Shown here in pieces: positions 46,091-58,901 of a stretch of 64,000 bases of DNA. The stretch comes from Dillenia suffruticosa (lineage: Eukaryota; Streptophyta; Magnoliopsida; Dilleniales; Dilleniaceae), in assembly GCA_033439265.1 (NCBI GenBank), contig JAVTVX010000031.1:18582001-18646000 (forward strand). Direction: 5' to 3'. The translations under genes were made by a program, and so were the position numbers. The notes beneath the pieces are model-generated. The model worked only from the letters and a program-made list of their open reading frames with translations. It made no database searches and had not been told where the DNA came from. Position 1 is the first letter of the stretch. Every line of letters begins with the position of its first letter.

Positions 46091-49089
46091 AGAGTCACTG
46101 ATGCTTCAGAGGGAGATGAAGAATCATTACTTTACCCATCACCTTGACAAATGGTGGGTGGATTCATACTTTCCACGGTATTGAAAACTAGAGAATGAAG
46201 AAGCCGTGTTGAAATTTCTCACGAACCTATTACAAAAGTGCACGATACATGCACGCAACTAGAATTGGATAAAATTCACCAAAAAAAAAAGCTAGAATTG
46301 GATAAATCTTATATTGAAGGGGAGATTAAGGAAGTTGTCAAAAGATTTTTTTTTCTTTGTTGCTTTTGCTTTCGCTTTCGCAGCTTAACTTTGTCTACGG
46401 CTCTTGTGGAATTCTAAAGAATTCTCTCTAAGCAAAAGGGCAATGCATAGTGCTCTCACAGTTCATTCAATGCCAAGATGAAGGGGGAAGAGAACTGGTA
46501 TACAGTCATCTCAATTAAAATAAGCCTAAAAGTTGAGCTTAGGCTTATCTGCACCTCTTCCTCCATGTTTTCTTTCCTTTTTTTTTTTTTATAATTTTGA
46601 GCTGCCTGTGCACAACTATGGTGAGCAAGCGGTCACACACACACAGACACAGATGCTCACTGTTGGCCATGTGGCCAAAGGCGTTGTGGTGACTGCTTTT
46701 GCTATTTCACTCTGTTCATTTTGGAAGAACAGGATCGAGCAATTCTCAAGAAAATAAGCTTATGGTTATAATTTCTCTCCTAACATTGAAATCCACGGTT
46801 TAAATCCTTAACAAAAAAAAAACCAAGAACCGCACATAATGACAAGGACCTGAGCAGCCAAAGGAGTAGATGGACCCACCTACTCCGCAAGATGCTCTGG
46901 TCCTTGTCCTTGCTCGTCCAACACCAATAGGGCAAAGTAACGATAGCAATCACCACTACGTCTCCAGCCACAAGGCCAACAATGAGGCCTGTATGTGTAT
47001 GTGGCCGCCGTTGACCAGCGTCTTATTGGAGAGAGAGAGAGAGAGAGAGAAGAGCAAGTGGAGCTTTTCTTTCCACTTGTTTTCCGACCATTGAGCACAA
47101 AAAGTGTCAAGATTCGGTGAGAGAGAGAGATCGGGAAGAGAGAGCTCTGATTCCTCTGTTTAAAGGATGGAGCCCTTCAATTAAAAAAAAAAAGGTTCTA
47201 CTCTCGTGCAAGGACTTTAATACCATCTTTTTATATCTTGTGAGCTTATAATAGGTGTTCATAAAGTAAAGATGATGAGACCAAAAAATAAATAAAGTAA
47301 AGATGATATGAGACTTACATTGTTGTGTCATTATCGTATGGCTACCAAGGACCGGCACGTACACAAAATTTGTAGAAATACACGGGGTGTATGTAGCTAC
47401 GTTATCAAATATGGATGCAGTGGTTATATATTATATTTCTTTAATTATAGATCTCGAAATTTATTTAGTGAGAATAAAGAAACACGAATCGGGAGTTAAT
47501 CCTTCGATAAATCTCATGATACCCTAATCGAGACCCGAACACCGATAACGGTGAGTAAGTCACTTACACTGAAAAAAAAAATATGGTAATGTACAGTTAT
47601 AGTCAAAGTAGAGATGATATAAGACTGGTATAGCAAAGAAGTAGAATACCTTGGATGCTATGTTAGAGCATCAAGTCGGACACCATGGCGTTCACTTGCT
47701 GCTCCACGTATGTTTAAGAATGCTGACATGGAGAACCATTCCCAGGAAAGGAAGACTGGTTGTCAATGCCACTTCAAGCTTGAAAGTGAAAAAGGAAAGA
47801 AAAGTAGATGCAGGTGACCACTGTTCCGTTGCAACCGAAGAAATCCTTTTTTTTAAAAAACCATCCGAGTGGTTTATTTAATTTTTGGTTTTGCTTTGGA
47901 TAAAATAAAAATTTTAATTTTGTTGTTTGGATGGTTATTGATTTAACAATTTTTATTTCGATTAAACCGAATTAACCAAAATAGTTAAACATATATATAT
48001 TTTTTAGATAATTTTTATTCATTTAAACATTAATACAATATTATAACTTAAAGTTAAAAGTGAAAAAATATTATAACTAGAAAAATCTTAAAAGAGATAT
48101 ATATCATTATAATTAAAAGTTAAAAGAGAAAAATATTTTAAAGATTATTTATTGAATGATAATGTAAAGTTAATTATTTTTTATTTTATGTACTATTGAT
48201 AAATTAGTGGAGTTAGTTTAAAATTTTTATATTTTATTATTTTATTTGAATTTTGAATTTTGAAATGTTCGACATTTGATTAACTATAATTATTAATAAA
48301 TTTTAAATTTTAAATTTATATGTTATATTTACACGTTGTTATAAGTAATATATATTACATTAACATAAATATGAATAGAATTCATTGTCACTTAAGTCTA
48401 GTCTTAGATTTTAATAATATGATTAATTTGGATAATCGAATCGAATTAAATGTATAATTTGATCAAACAGAACTTTGATTTTTGGTTATTAGGTTAGGTG
48501 ATAATTATGATACTTATATAATTAAATCAAATTAATTATTTTAATTTTTATCATTTTAATCGGTGACTAAGCGGCTGTAACTGGGAAAGCCATTCAAATC
48601 TAAAAGTGAAAGGAATAAAAAACAAAATATCTGTTGCTACAAGTGCATTCCTTAGTATTGTTCTCCACATCTCCTGCTTCTAGTGTCTTGGGCCACCAGT
48701 TGAAATTACTGTATCTTTATCTTCATTCTCACACAAGCACTTGATATACAACACCCCCCTTTTCCGTCCAGTCCACCACTTTCCATTACTGCATCTTTTT
48801 TTCTTGCTCACGCATTCCCAAAGACTCTCTCTTTCTATATCTTTCCCTCTTCCTCTACCTTCCTATAGCTGATTCTTTATCTCCATCCTCATTCCTCCTC
48901 GCAGATATACATACCTCATATTTCAGATAAAACTCGTGAGCTACACACTGCTCCCTTCTCTCTTTAGGCCATCCATTTTTAAGATGATGTAACTTTTCTT
49001 CATTTTCACACCTTCTTAAATATTCTCTCTCCCCGTGCAGACCACCAATTCACGTCTGAATCTTTATCTTCATTTCTGTTGCTCCTCGG
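46091..49089. repeat. MAX2-like tandem array: 3' flank of copy 1 and start of 5' flank of copy 2
   Basis: Sequence from about 46.1 to 47.8 kb is paralogous to 57.0-58.0 kb and 63.2-63.9 kb. Shared landmarks are TCAATGCCAAGATG (about 46470, with near-matches at 57250 and 63240), ACACAAAATTTGTAGAAATA (47360, 57810) and CTCCACGTATGTTTAAGAAT (47702, 57932, 63730). A short stretch near 46110 matches the last MAX2-like wording of copy 2 (57010-57030). From about 48640 the DNA is paralogous to 58.2-58.65 kb, the 5' flank of the next copy. It ends abruptly at 49089 where an LTR element is inserted. AT-rich DNA at about 47.9-48.55 kb is specific to this copy. Confidence 0.8.
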
Positions 49090-50477
49090 TGATAGAGCTT
49101 AAATAAATATAATATTTACGATTGATTTTGTATTATTTTTGAATAAATATTACACTAATATTTATGTTTTGTGACATTTGATTTAGGAGAAAACTTATTC
49201 TGGAAAATGAAGAAAAATGAACTAAATTGGAGTAATTTTATAAAGTATAGAAAATTAGACAGCAATACTTTTTCATTAGCACGTGGGCACGTGGATTTCA
49301 AGAGACAAACAAGAGATTTTGAAGATTTACTACAGTAAAAATTTCCTTTCCCAGTTACACATTCAAGAGGAAATTAGAGTGGAATTGGAATATTAAAGAT
49401 ATTAAAGAATTTTATTCCATTCCTAATATTTAAGAAAAGAATTTTTTAAAGATATAAATTTCTTAGATATTATGTTTTAGGAATTTTACTTTTTACTTTT
49501 TACTTTTTACTTTCTTTTTATTTATTTAGTAGTTATTAGGTTCAGCTGGGCAGCCCCCTTGGGGGCAGCACTATTCACGTCTGCAGTAGCAGCCGGTAGC
49601 CAGCAGCCATTGTCCATGTATCCCAACATTTTCTTTTCATTTTTAGTTTAATTTGTGAGTTTTTCTTTTTAGATGATTTTGGTTTAATTTATTTTTCTAA
49701 TAAAAGGATTATTGAAATCTTGATAAATGATGATTGTGAGATCTAAATGATCTTATTTGTTTGATATTTGTGGATATTTATTTAATCTCTATACTTAGTG
49801 TTTATAATTGTTTTGGAATTGTTAAATAGAGGGTTATGTTTAATAACTCTAGAATAGTCTACTATCATTTAAAAATAGCAAAATTTGTATATTTTTAATT
49901 GAGTGATAATTGACATAATTTTATGGTCTCGTAAACGGTAGGATTTATGTCAAGAGATTAGGTAATCTAATTTAAATAAATCCAGGTTGGAATTTACTGA
50001 TTAGAATTGTGTCTCTCTATATCTTAATGCTGTCGGAACATTAAATCCAACGAGTGTCTCTTGAGTTGTCTTTCGATTAGAGAAGTAATTAACGATGATA
50101 TCTTGATTACCGAAAAAGTACGGAAAGATTGGTCGCTTCGTGGTACTTAGTGGTTATAACCAATTTATTCGCATAATATCGAGTAATTTTTATATCGATG
50201 ATCAATCAAACATATCAAGACAGAAATAACTCATTTGTCTAGATTTTATCTTAATTGACATTTTTTCCTTTAATTGATATTATCTTATCATTTTATTTTA
50301 GTTAATTTTCATTGATTTGTTTGTATAGTTATTTTATTATTTCATCAAAACCCTCAATATTTTTATTTTTCTTGAAAGAGATAAATCCGCCGTTCCTTGT
50401 GAATTCGACCCTGCTCACCCTAAACTCGTATTTAGTGAAGTAGGTAATTTTATTTTTGGTTGTTTGACGACACACCA
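49090..50477 (+). repeat. 5' LTR of fossil A
   Basis: Direct repeat partner of 53945-55420. It starts TGATAGAGCTTAAATAA and ends GACGACACACCA. Confidence 0.9.
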
Positions 50478-50624
50478 AATTTTGGAACCGTTGCTAGAGA
50501 ACGGTATTAAGTGATTTATTTTTTTTAAGTTTTGTTTCCTTTTTATTTTTGGGACTAATATTTACAGTGAATTTACTGAAAGTTTGTCAACGACATTGAA
50601 GAGAAGGATTTTAATCATTCAGAC

Positions 50625-51832
50625 ATGGTCAGTCAAAAGACTTTAAGGGAGTTGTTATTTCCTGATTTTAATGAACATGCTTTTTGCAATAATTTTTCTA
50701 ATATTGAGACTCCTCATCAATTTGGAATATGGCAAGATATTCCAACAAGGGTCAATGAGGTGAGTAGTTCTTCTCTCGAACAGAAAATAGATTCCCTAAC
50801 TTCTATTGTGGAAAGATTGATTGTAGGACAAATCCAACAAGTGAAAACATGTGGTATTAGCTCGAACATGAGGCACTCACCGATAAGTGTCCCATTCTTT
50901 ATGGTGACCCATATTCGAATTCCTACAACCCAGGATGGTAGGATCAACCAAACTTCAGTTATAGAAATTGGTAACAAGAGTTCCCACAACAATCACAATA
51001 CCGACCACAATTTCAATCTCAGCAACCGTCTTTGAATCAAGGTACATCTCTAGAAAAGATTGTTAAAAGTTTGGCTAACAGCACTTTGTTAATTCAACAG
51101 GAAAGCCAACGATTTCAACAGGAGACAAGAGCCAACATCCAAAATTTAAAAAATCAAATGTCACAATTGATGGCAACAGTGAGTCGATTAGAAAAATCAT
51201 CAAAAGAAGTGGAAGACAATTCATCAAAAGCCAAAGAAGATACGAAGAACGAGCAAATAGAGAAATCATCAACAGCGAATGAATCCACCGAGGAGGTAAG
51301 TAAAGAGTCCAACACTTTCCAAACAAAAATTTTGATCTTACCACATGTTCCCAGTAGGTTAGCACAATCGAAGAAAGATGAAGAGAATGAGATTTTGGAA
51401 ACTTCTCCAAAAGAAGGATTCAACACTTCTCTCTTAGAGGCAACAAAGCAAGTGTCAATACCATTCATAAAAACAGTTGAGACAATAATTGATGTGGATT
51501 TGGATATTTTAACTCTTGAGTTTAATGGTAAAATTGTTACTTTTGATATTTTTGGTATCATGAAATATCCAAATGATTTTAAATCTATTTTTCATGATAG
51601 TATGGTGGATTTCATTATTCATGATAATTTTGTGCAACATGAATTGGATTTTGTGTTTAAGGAAAATGTGACAAATAAGGTTGCACAATGGGACAGATTT
51701 CTTGATGACAAACTCCCACATCGAAAACGATTTATGGTAGGCCATAAAGTCATTCATTTCAATTTAAGATTGAAATTCATTCCAGGCAAGTTAAAGTCAA
51801 AATGGATCGGACCGATGTTTGAACGAAATTGA
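50625..51832 (+). pseudogene. gag-like and short pol-end-like coding remains of fossil A
   Basis: The remains include a Gln-rich, coiled-coil-like stretch (LMATVSRLEKSS) typical of Athila/Tat gag and, at the end, wording like the close of a gypsy polyprotein (RLKFIPGKLKSKWIGP). The element is a fossil with several breaks, and no function is expected. Confidence 0.7.
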
Positions 51833-51945
51833 AGCGAGAAGATCATGTCGAGCCAAAAACACGAAACAAATGCGCTTATTGGGAGGTAACCCAATATTTT
51901 CTTTATGATTTATTTATTTTTATTTATGTTAACTTGATTTATGAT

Positions 51946-51986
<41 letters not shown>

Positions 51987-53944
51987 CAGAAGTACTCCTT
52001 GCTTAAGGCGTGCCCACGCCTTAAGCCAAATCTATTTCTGCCCATACAGATCACATGAACAGCTTTTCTCCTTACTTATAGCGTGCCCACGCCCTAAGTC
52101 AATTCCATTTCTGCCAAAGGAGTATACATTTCACTGCATGACTAGAAACACTCTTTATTTAGAGCGTGCCCACATTCTAACCACACATCACTTCTGAAAA
52201 AAAAAAGAGAGAGAGAGAGAGAGATAGAGGTGAATTTCACTTCTATTTTAACACTTGCATTTTATTTTTTTTAGGGTTTCTCTCTCTACCTTGAAGGCTC
52301 AATAATGGACCGAAATGCTTGATAATTACGATGTGCCCACGTCATAGCTCTTTTCTCGAGTTCATTAGAATTGTTTCTCCATTCTTCACTCTACCTTAGG
52401 GGAGTATTGTTCTCACATTTCTTTCTTTGTTCTTTGTTCTTTGTTCTTTTATTTTATTTGATTTATTTATACATTTTTTTTATCTTTCTTAACTTGAACA
52501 TACATTGAGGACAATATATGATTTAAGTGTGGGGGGATATTAGGTGTTTTTCTCTTTGTTTTGGTTTTTGACACTATATATTTTTTTTATTATTACATTA
52601 GTTTAAATTTTGTTTCTTCAAAAATGAAAAAAAAATGAAAAAAAAATTCCAAACTTTCTTTGTTGATGTATACTATTTGGTTGGCTAAAGATATATGAAA
52701 AATGGTTTGTATCAATGGTTTTTGTACTTGAAATGACTTCTTATATCTTTAATAGTTTTCTTTAAATGATGAGTATGCAAAGATTTGACATAAACCCTAC
52801 TTAAAAAGTGAGGTTTTGAGTCATAAACGAGTAAATTCATTCTTTGTACTCGACATTATTTTTTCTTGATTAGTGTTTATCACACTTGGATTGCACATTC
52901 TAGAACTTGCATTGTTATGCATTTCGAGACCACATATAGGATTTTATGCATTGAAATGATAAAGGCACTTAGGTTTTACCCCATTTTGGATTTCGTAAAA
53001 ATACATACCTTAATTTATAATCCCTTTAGTGAACCAAATTGAGCCTGAGGCCCTTTCTTTCTTCAAAACCTACTCAATACAACACATAGCCTTTGATTTT
53101 AGCATTCATTTCAAACCCTTGTACCAAAGGTATATATATTTAATTGCATGATTTTGGCTTTATGTTTACCTCAATAGGAATATGATGATTAGAATTTTGA
53201 TATTGACATTTTCATGAAAATAATATATGTTAGAAAAAAAAAGGGCAAAAGCAAGAAAAAAAAAACAAAGAAAAAGAAAAAAAAAGTGGTTGAGAAAAAG
53301 AAATATTGTATTTTGATTGAAAATTCATTTACACTTCAGTCATAAAAAATTGAGAAAGCATTTGATATTCTTATATGTTGTTTGCTATTGTCTATTCATT
53401 TGAAGAGCAAGAAGTCAATTTTGTTAGCTATTTGTTGAGGCAAAAATCGATCAATATTATAAAAAATTGTGTGTTTAGTTATATATGGCCTTTGATATGA
53501 TTTTAACCCTTGATATTCCCTTTTATCCTACCCCTAACCCTAGCCACGTTACAACCAAATGAAAAACCTTTAGATTGATGCATGAAATTCTAATTTTTAA
53601 GTGGTGAAAATTTGATATATTTGCAAGCATATGGTAATGACATTCCATATTGTTGATTTGAGAGACATCTATATTCCTAATCCTTTCGAGTGCATTAGAG
53701 TGACTCCTTGGAGAGAATTGTCGAATCTTGGTGTTTTGATTTCATAAGTGACTGTTGGGATATGTAGTAGTTGTTTTAGTGCGGATCGCTGTGAAATACT
53801 TGTTGTTTCGATTGTATTTTTGGTTTGACTCATATAGTAATTGTTAACTTGGATGCTTGGAAGAAAAAAAATTAGGTTGGTTAGTTTTAATTTATTTTAG
53901 TTAGAGATACTTGAGAACAAGCATCATATTAATGTGGGGGAATT
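51833..53944 (+). other. Non-coding internal 3' part of fossil A
   Basis: Contains an A-run, three imperfect repeats of a GCGTGCCCAC-bearing segment (about 51990-52180), and low-complexity DNA. It ends in the purine-rich tract before the right LTR. Much of it (about 52.56-53.94 kb) is paralogous, inverted, to the inside of fossil B. Confidence 0.75.
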
Positions 53945-55420
53945 TGATATGGCTTAAATAAGTATAATATTTGCGATTGATTTTGTATTATTTTTGAATA
54001 AATATTACACTAATATTTATGTTTTGTGACATTTAATTTAGGAGAAGATTTATTCTGGAAAATGAAGAAAAATGAGCTAAATTGGAGTAATTTTGTAAAG
54101 CATAGAAAATTGGACAGCAATACTTTTTTATTAGCACGTGGGCACGTGATTTCAAGAGGTAAACAAGAGATTTTGAAGATTTACTGTGGTAAAAATTTCC
54201 TTTCCCAGTTACACATTCAAGAGGAAATTGGAGTGAATTTGGAATATTGAAAATATCGAAAAATTTTATTCCATTCCTAATATTTAGGAAAAAAAATTTT
54301 TAAAAATGTAAATTTCTTAAATATTATGTTTTAGGAATTTTACTTTTTACTTTTTACTTTTTTTTTTATTTATTTAGTAATTATTAGGGTTAGAAATATT
54401 TACTTTTACAAATAGGAAAAATTTTATTTTCTTTAGGGTTTCTACTCATATATATATAGGAGTATTCCATACCTTGGAAGAGAACTTCTTGGAGGAGGCA
54501 GCCGGGTAGCCCCCTCGGGGGCAGCACTATTCACGTCTACAGCCGGCAGCCATTGTCCATGTAACCCAACATCTTCTTTTCATTTTTAATTTAATTTGTG
54601 AGTTTTTCTTTTTAGATGATTTTGGTTTAATTTATTTTTCTAGTAAAAAAATTATTGAAATCTTGATAAATGATGATTGTGAGATGTAAATGATCTTATT
54701 TGCTTGATATTTGTGGGTATTTATTTAATCTTTATACTTAGTGTTTATGATTGTTTTGGAATTGTTAAATAGAGGTCTATGTTTAATAACTCTAGAATAG
54801 TCTACTACCATTTAAAAATAACAAGATTTGTGTGTTTTTATGGAGTGGTAATTGACATAATTTTATGGACTCGCAAGCGGTAGGATTTATGTCAAGAGAT
54901 TAGGTAATCTAATTTAAATAAATCCAGATTGGAATTTACTGATTAGAATTGGATCTCTCTAGATCTTAATGCTGTCGAAACAATAAATCCAATGAGAGTC
55001 TTTTGGGTTGTTTTTCGATTAGAGAATTAATTAACGATGGTATCTTGATTACCGAAAAAGTACGGAGAGATTGGTCGTTTCGTGGTACTTAGTGGCTATA
55101 ACCTATTTATTCGTATAATATCGAGTAATTTTTGTATCGATGATCAATCAAACATATCAAGGCGGAAATAACTCATTTGTCTAGGTTTTATCTTAATTGA
55201 CATCTTTTCCTTTAATTGATATTATCTTATCATTTTATTTTAGTTAATTTTCATTGATTTATTTGTATAGTTATTTTATTATTTTATCAAAACCCCCAAT
55301 ATTTTTATTTTCTTTGAAAGAGATAAATCAGCCGTTCGCTGTGGATTCGACCCTGCTCACCCTAAACTCTTTTTTAGTGAAGTAGGTAATTTTATTTTTT
55401 AGTTGTTTGACGACACACCA
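53945..55420 (+). repeat. 3' LTR of fossil A
   Basis: Direct repeat partner of 49090-50477. It starts TGATATGGCTTAAATAAG and ends GACGACACACCA. Confidence 0.9.
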
Positions 55421-55747
55421 CACAGCAATCCATCTCTTGTCAACGAGACATGTTTCATATCTTTATCTTTATCTCCATTCTTCCACCACAACGTGTTTTA
55501 GTTTCATCACCCCATCTGCCTGTCTTTCCCCCACTCTCTGTAAGCCACAAGTTCCAAATCTTTATCTTCATGGATATGCGTTGCCACAGGTACATCCAAC
55601 CCTCTATTAAAGACATTAATTCAACCTATGTCATTATCTCCAATCCCTACGACATCAATCGCAGATTCATCCTTACATCTTTTCTCACCAAAACCTGAAA
55701 AAAGGAAATCAAGGGAGAAGACTAACTGGTCTGACTTAACTGACACC
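55421..55747 (+). repeat. Rest of the 5' flank of the MAX2-like copy 2
   Basis: Continues the paralogy to copy 3: AGCAATCCATCTCTTGTCAA matches 58664 onward, and CATCAATCGCAGATT matches 58882 onward. Downstream wording matches 63080-63180 right of fossil B. It leads straight into the MAX2-like pseudogene. Confidence 0.85.
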
Positions 55748-57085
55748 CCTATACATGACTTGCCAGATATTCTTCTGTCCAACATATTCTCATGAGTTTC
55801 AGACACCTGAAGTTGAAATGCCATGTCCCTTGTCTGCTTAAAATGGCACTCGCTAGAGCGTCTGACACATACGTCTCTCACCCTCTGTGGCAACATTAAG
55901 GACCTCTTCCTACTCTCCCCCTAGGTCTCCCTCGTTTAGATTTCTCACCCGACCCCAGCCTCCTTGCTCACCTCCTCCACAATGCATTCCCTTCAGTGGT
56001 TTCTCTTAATATTTACATTCAAAATCCAGCTACACTTTTTCTTGCCACATGCTGGCCTAATCTCCTCCATGTCAATCATGTCCGCTGGCACCAGAGATAC
56101 TCAACTCCCCTTGGAAGTGATTTCCACCCATTGCTTGAAAATTAACTTTCACTTTCTTCCCTTGATCTTTCTCATTTCTATTGTTGGACATAAGATCTCC
56201 AACAAGCACTTGAAACTCACCCTGACACAGCGGCTTCTCCTTCATGTCTTGATATCCTCACATATACTTCATCGGATGGGTTCAAGTCTAATGAGCTTCT
56301 GGCAATAATGGCTGCCTTCCCAAATCTCCGCCAGCTCCTTGCTGCATGTGTTTTTGATCATATATATGTTGACTATGTTGGGGATTCAACAATGCTTGCT
56401 CTTGCTTCAAATTGTCCTCAACTTTCTCTACTCCACGTAGTTGATATCTCTGTGTTGACTAATGCAGAGACCAATCTTGAAGATGTTGGATTCACAGATG
56501 GCATCAGTCATGCCATGCTCCTTGACCTTTTCGCAGGCTTGCCACAACTCGAAGAGTTGGCTCTATATATTAAACAAAATGTTAGAGATGCTGGACCCGC
56601 ATTAGAGCTACTTAACTCCAAGTGTCCCCGCCTCATGTCCTTGACATTAGGAAGGTTTCATGAAATCTGCAGGTCAATGGACTCAAAGCTTGATGGATTC
56701 ACCCTTTGTAGAGGATTGGAATCTTTGTCCATAAAAAACTGTGCTGTTTTAACCGATTCTAGTTTGACCGCTATCTTCCTAGGCTGCACCAGACTGGCCA
56801 AATTTGAGATCCAGGGCTGCAAGACGATCACAGATATTGGAATTAGAACAATGACTCATGCTATTGGGCAGACTTTGGTTGATGTCAAAATTTCTTGCTG
56901 CAAGCATCTCAATGCTGTCTGCTTGTTACAAGCTCTGAAACCAATTCAAGTTTGCATTTAACGGTTGCACACAGATTATGAATGGCAAAAAATGCAGCCA
57001 GCAATCGGAGGGTGAAGGAAGTTCTTCACACACACCTTCCAAATTGATGAACTCCCCTACTGGAAAGAGATTCTAGAGAATCAAG
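55748..57085 (+). pseudogene. MAX2-like F-box/LRR pseudogene (copy 2), truncated
   Basis: MAX2 is the F-box/LRR subunit of the SCF ligase used in strigolactone and karrikin signalling. The F-box start reads HDLPDILLSNIFS (from 55754). KWHSLERLTHTSLTLCGN follows in the same frame, with three in-frame TGA codons between. A frameshift near 55.91-55.93 kb, with some loss of sequence, leads to a second frame: SLLAHLLHNAFPSVVSLNIY, then RWHQRYSTPLGSDFHPLLEN and two more stops. It then runs open over 56308-56961 with LRR wording such as LEELALYI, LNSKCPRLMSLTLGRFHEIC and LESLSIKNCAVLTDSSLTAI. Faint homology (SEGEGSSSHT) continues to about 57060. The C-terminal third or more is absent. The intact MAX2 is usually intronless and about 700 residues. 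The copy cannot make a functional protein. Confidence 0.88.
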
Positions 57086-58130
57086 AAGCTGTTGAAATTC
57101 TCACGAACGTATACCAATACGTGCATGCAAAACCCCTATTACGGAAAAAGAATGAATGTCTAGATTTGTCAAAATCTTATATTGAATGGTAGATAAAAAA
57201 AAAAAAAAAGAAGTCATCCTCTACATAGTTCTCTCTCAGTTTATTCATTGCCAAGATGTAGGGGGAAAAAACTGGTTTTATCATTATTCTGAAACTACTT
57301 AGCGTTCGGCTGTGCCGGGGGGGGGGGGGGAACTAAAATAGCAATATGAATACTATTAGCTAGACTAGCTCCTCGGCCACTAACAAAACATCATTGAATG
57401 AGCCGGCAGTGAGACCAATAGATAAGTGTGTTAAATCTCTTAATCAAGTCTCAGTTTCGAAATTTGAGAATAAAAAAAATTATATAGAAAAAATTGTCTT
57501 CTAAAATAGATCTGATAAGTAGTCGAACCAAATTGATTGGAATATTATCCTAGATACCGACTAGTATAACACAAAAAAAAAAACAATAATAACATTGAAA
57601 CTGCGGTAGACCAGATAATAAAGTTTTAAAGTGGCTTGCTTGGTGTCGACACCCCTTCCATACAGCACATTCATGAGCAAAAGAACGTGCTGGATAAATA
57701 TTGCCCTTTGAATATGACAACGATACCAAACTTTATAAATTCAAACCTTGCAATATTTTACAACTTTGTCACGTTGTTGTATCATTATGGTATTGGTACC
57801 TAGGACTAGGACATACACAAAATTTGTAGAAATATGCAGAGGCGTATGTGGTAACGTACACTGCAAAGAAGTAGAATGTCTTGGAAGTAATGTTGGAGCA
57901 TCAAGTTGGACACCATGTCGTTCACTTGCTGCTCCACGTATGTTTAAGAATGCTGACATGGAGAATCACGCCAAGGAAAGGATGACTGTCTGTCACTGCC
58001 ACTACAAGCTTGAAAAAGAAAATGTAAAAGAAAAACGGAAAGCCATTCAAATGTAAAAGTGGAGAATAAAAATCAGATGGATCGTAATCAGAATAACATC
58101 TCAACCAACAGTTCTGTAAACTAATAGGTC
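57086..58130 (+). repeat. 3' flank of the MAX2-like copy 2
   Basis: Paralogous to 46.2-47.8 kb and 63.2-63.9 kb, with the same landmarks in the same order. It contains a SINE insertion (57399-57592) and a G-run near 57318. The open frame at 57748-58056 is not conserved in reading frame among the copies and is not called. Confidence 0.8.
57399..57592 (+). mobile_element. SINE inserted in array copy 2, with 7-bp target duplication
   Basis: A 194-bp insert is absent from the paralogous place in copy 3 (about 63357). It is flanked by CATTGAA on both sides (57392-57398 and 57593-57599). It contains CAAGTCTCAGTTTCGAAATT (box-B-like), a body like that of the copy at 37.8 kb, GATACCGACTAGTAT and an A-run. 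The empty paralogous site confirms the insertion. Confidence 0.8.
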
Positions 58131-58901
58131 ATATGAACTCTCTCTCTCTCGGACACACGCAAAAACACAAAATCACATATATCCGATGCTTCTGGTATAT
58201 TCCTTGGTATTGTTCTCATCTCCAGCTCCCAGGGTCATGGGCCACCAGTTGGCATTGCTGTGTCTTTATCTTCATTCTCACACAAACACTTGATATACAA
58301 TACTCCCTTTTCCGTCCTGGCCGCCACTTTCCACTACTGCATCTTTTTTTCATGCTCACACCATCCCAAAGATTCTCTCTCTCTCTCACCCCCCTACCTT
58401 CCAATATGTGAATCTTTATCTCCATCCCTCATTCCTCCTCGCAGATATACATACCTCATATTTCAGATAAAACTCGTGGGCTACACCCTACTCCCTTCTC
58501 TCTTTAGGCCATCCATTTTTAAGATGATGTAACTTTTCTAGGCCATCTATTGTTAAGGTGATGTAACTTTTCTTCATGCTCACACCTTCCTAAATATTCT
58601 CTCTCTCCCCATGCAGACCACCAATTTACGTCTGAATCTTTATCTTCAATTCTGTTGCTCCTCAGCAATCCATCTCTTGTCAACGAGACATGTTTCATAT
58701 CTTTATCTTTATCTCCATTCTTCCACCACAACGTGTTTTAGTTTCATCACCCCATCTGCCCGTCTTTCCCCGGCTCTTTCTGTAAGCCACAATTTCCAAA
58801 TCTTTATCTCCGTGGATATGCGTTGCCACAGGTACATCCAACCTTTAATTCAACATGTGTCATTATATCCAATCCCTACGACATCAATCGCAGATTTATC
58901 C
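58131..58901 (+). repeat. 5' flank of the MAX2-like copy 3
   Basis: Paralogous to 48640-49089 plus 55421-55670. The open frames here are pyrimidine-rich artefacts. The stretch itself shows a loosely periodic motif (TCTTTATCTYCAT recurring every 60-130 bp). It ends at 58901 where fossil B is inserted. Confidence 0.85.

Larger units (their letters stand above)
49085..55425 (+). mobile_element. LTR-retrotransposon fossil A (Ty3/gypsy, Athila/Tat-like), broken
   Basis: The element spans 49090-55420. LTRs of 1388 bp (49090-50477) and 1476 bp (53945-55420) begin TGATA and end CACACCA. The left LTR is followed at 50483 by TGGAACCGTTGC, a derivative of the tRNA-Asp-type primer-binding site used by Athila/Tat elements. 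A purine-rich tract precedes the right LTR. Degenerate 5-bp target duplications flank it (CTCGG and CACAG; the unoccupied paralogue at 58.66 kb reads CTCAG). Only gag-like and very short pol-end-like remains lie inside, with most of the coding region absent, so the copy is clearly broken. The first ~165 bp of the LTRs differ by roughly 6% by eye, suggesting an age of a few million years. Confidence 0.9.

Noticed and set aside
55407-55698. Open frames just upstream of the MAX2-like pseudogene
   Set aside because: The peptide is pyrimidine-tract wording from the 5' flank. The paralogous flank at 58.7 kb does not preserve it as a gene start.
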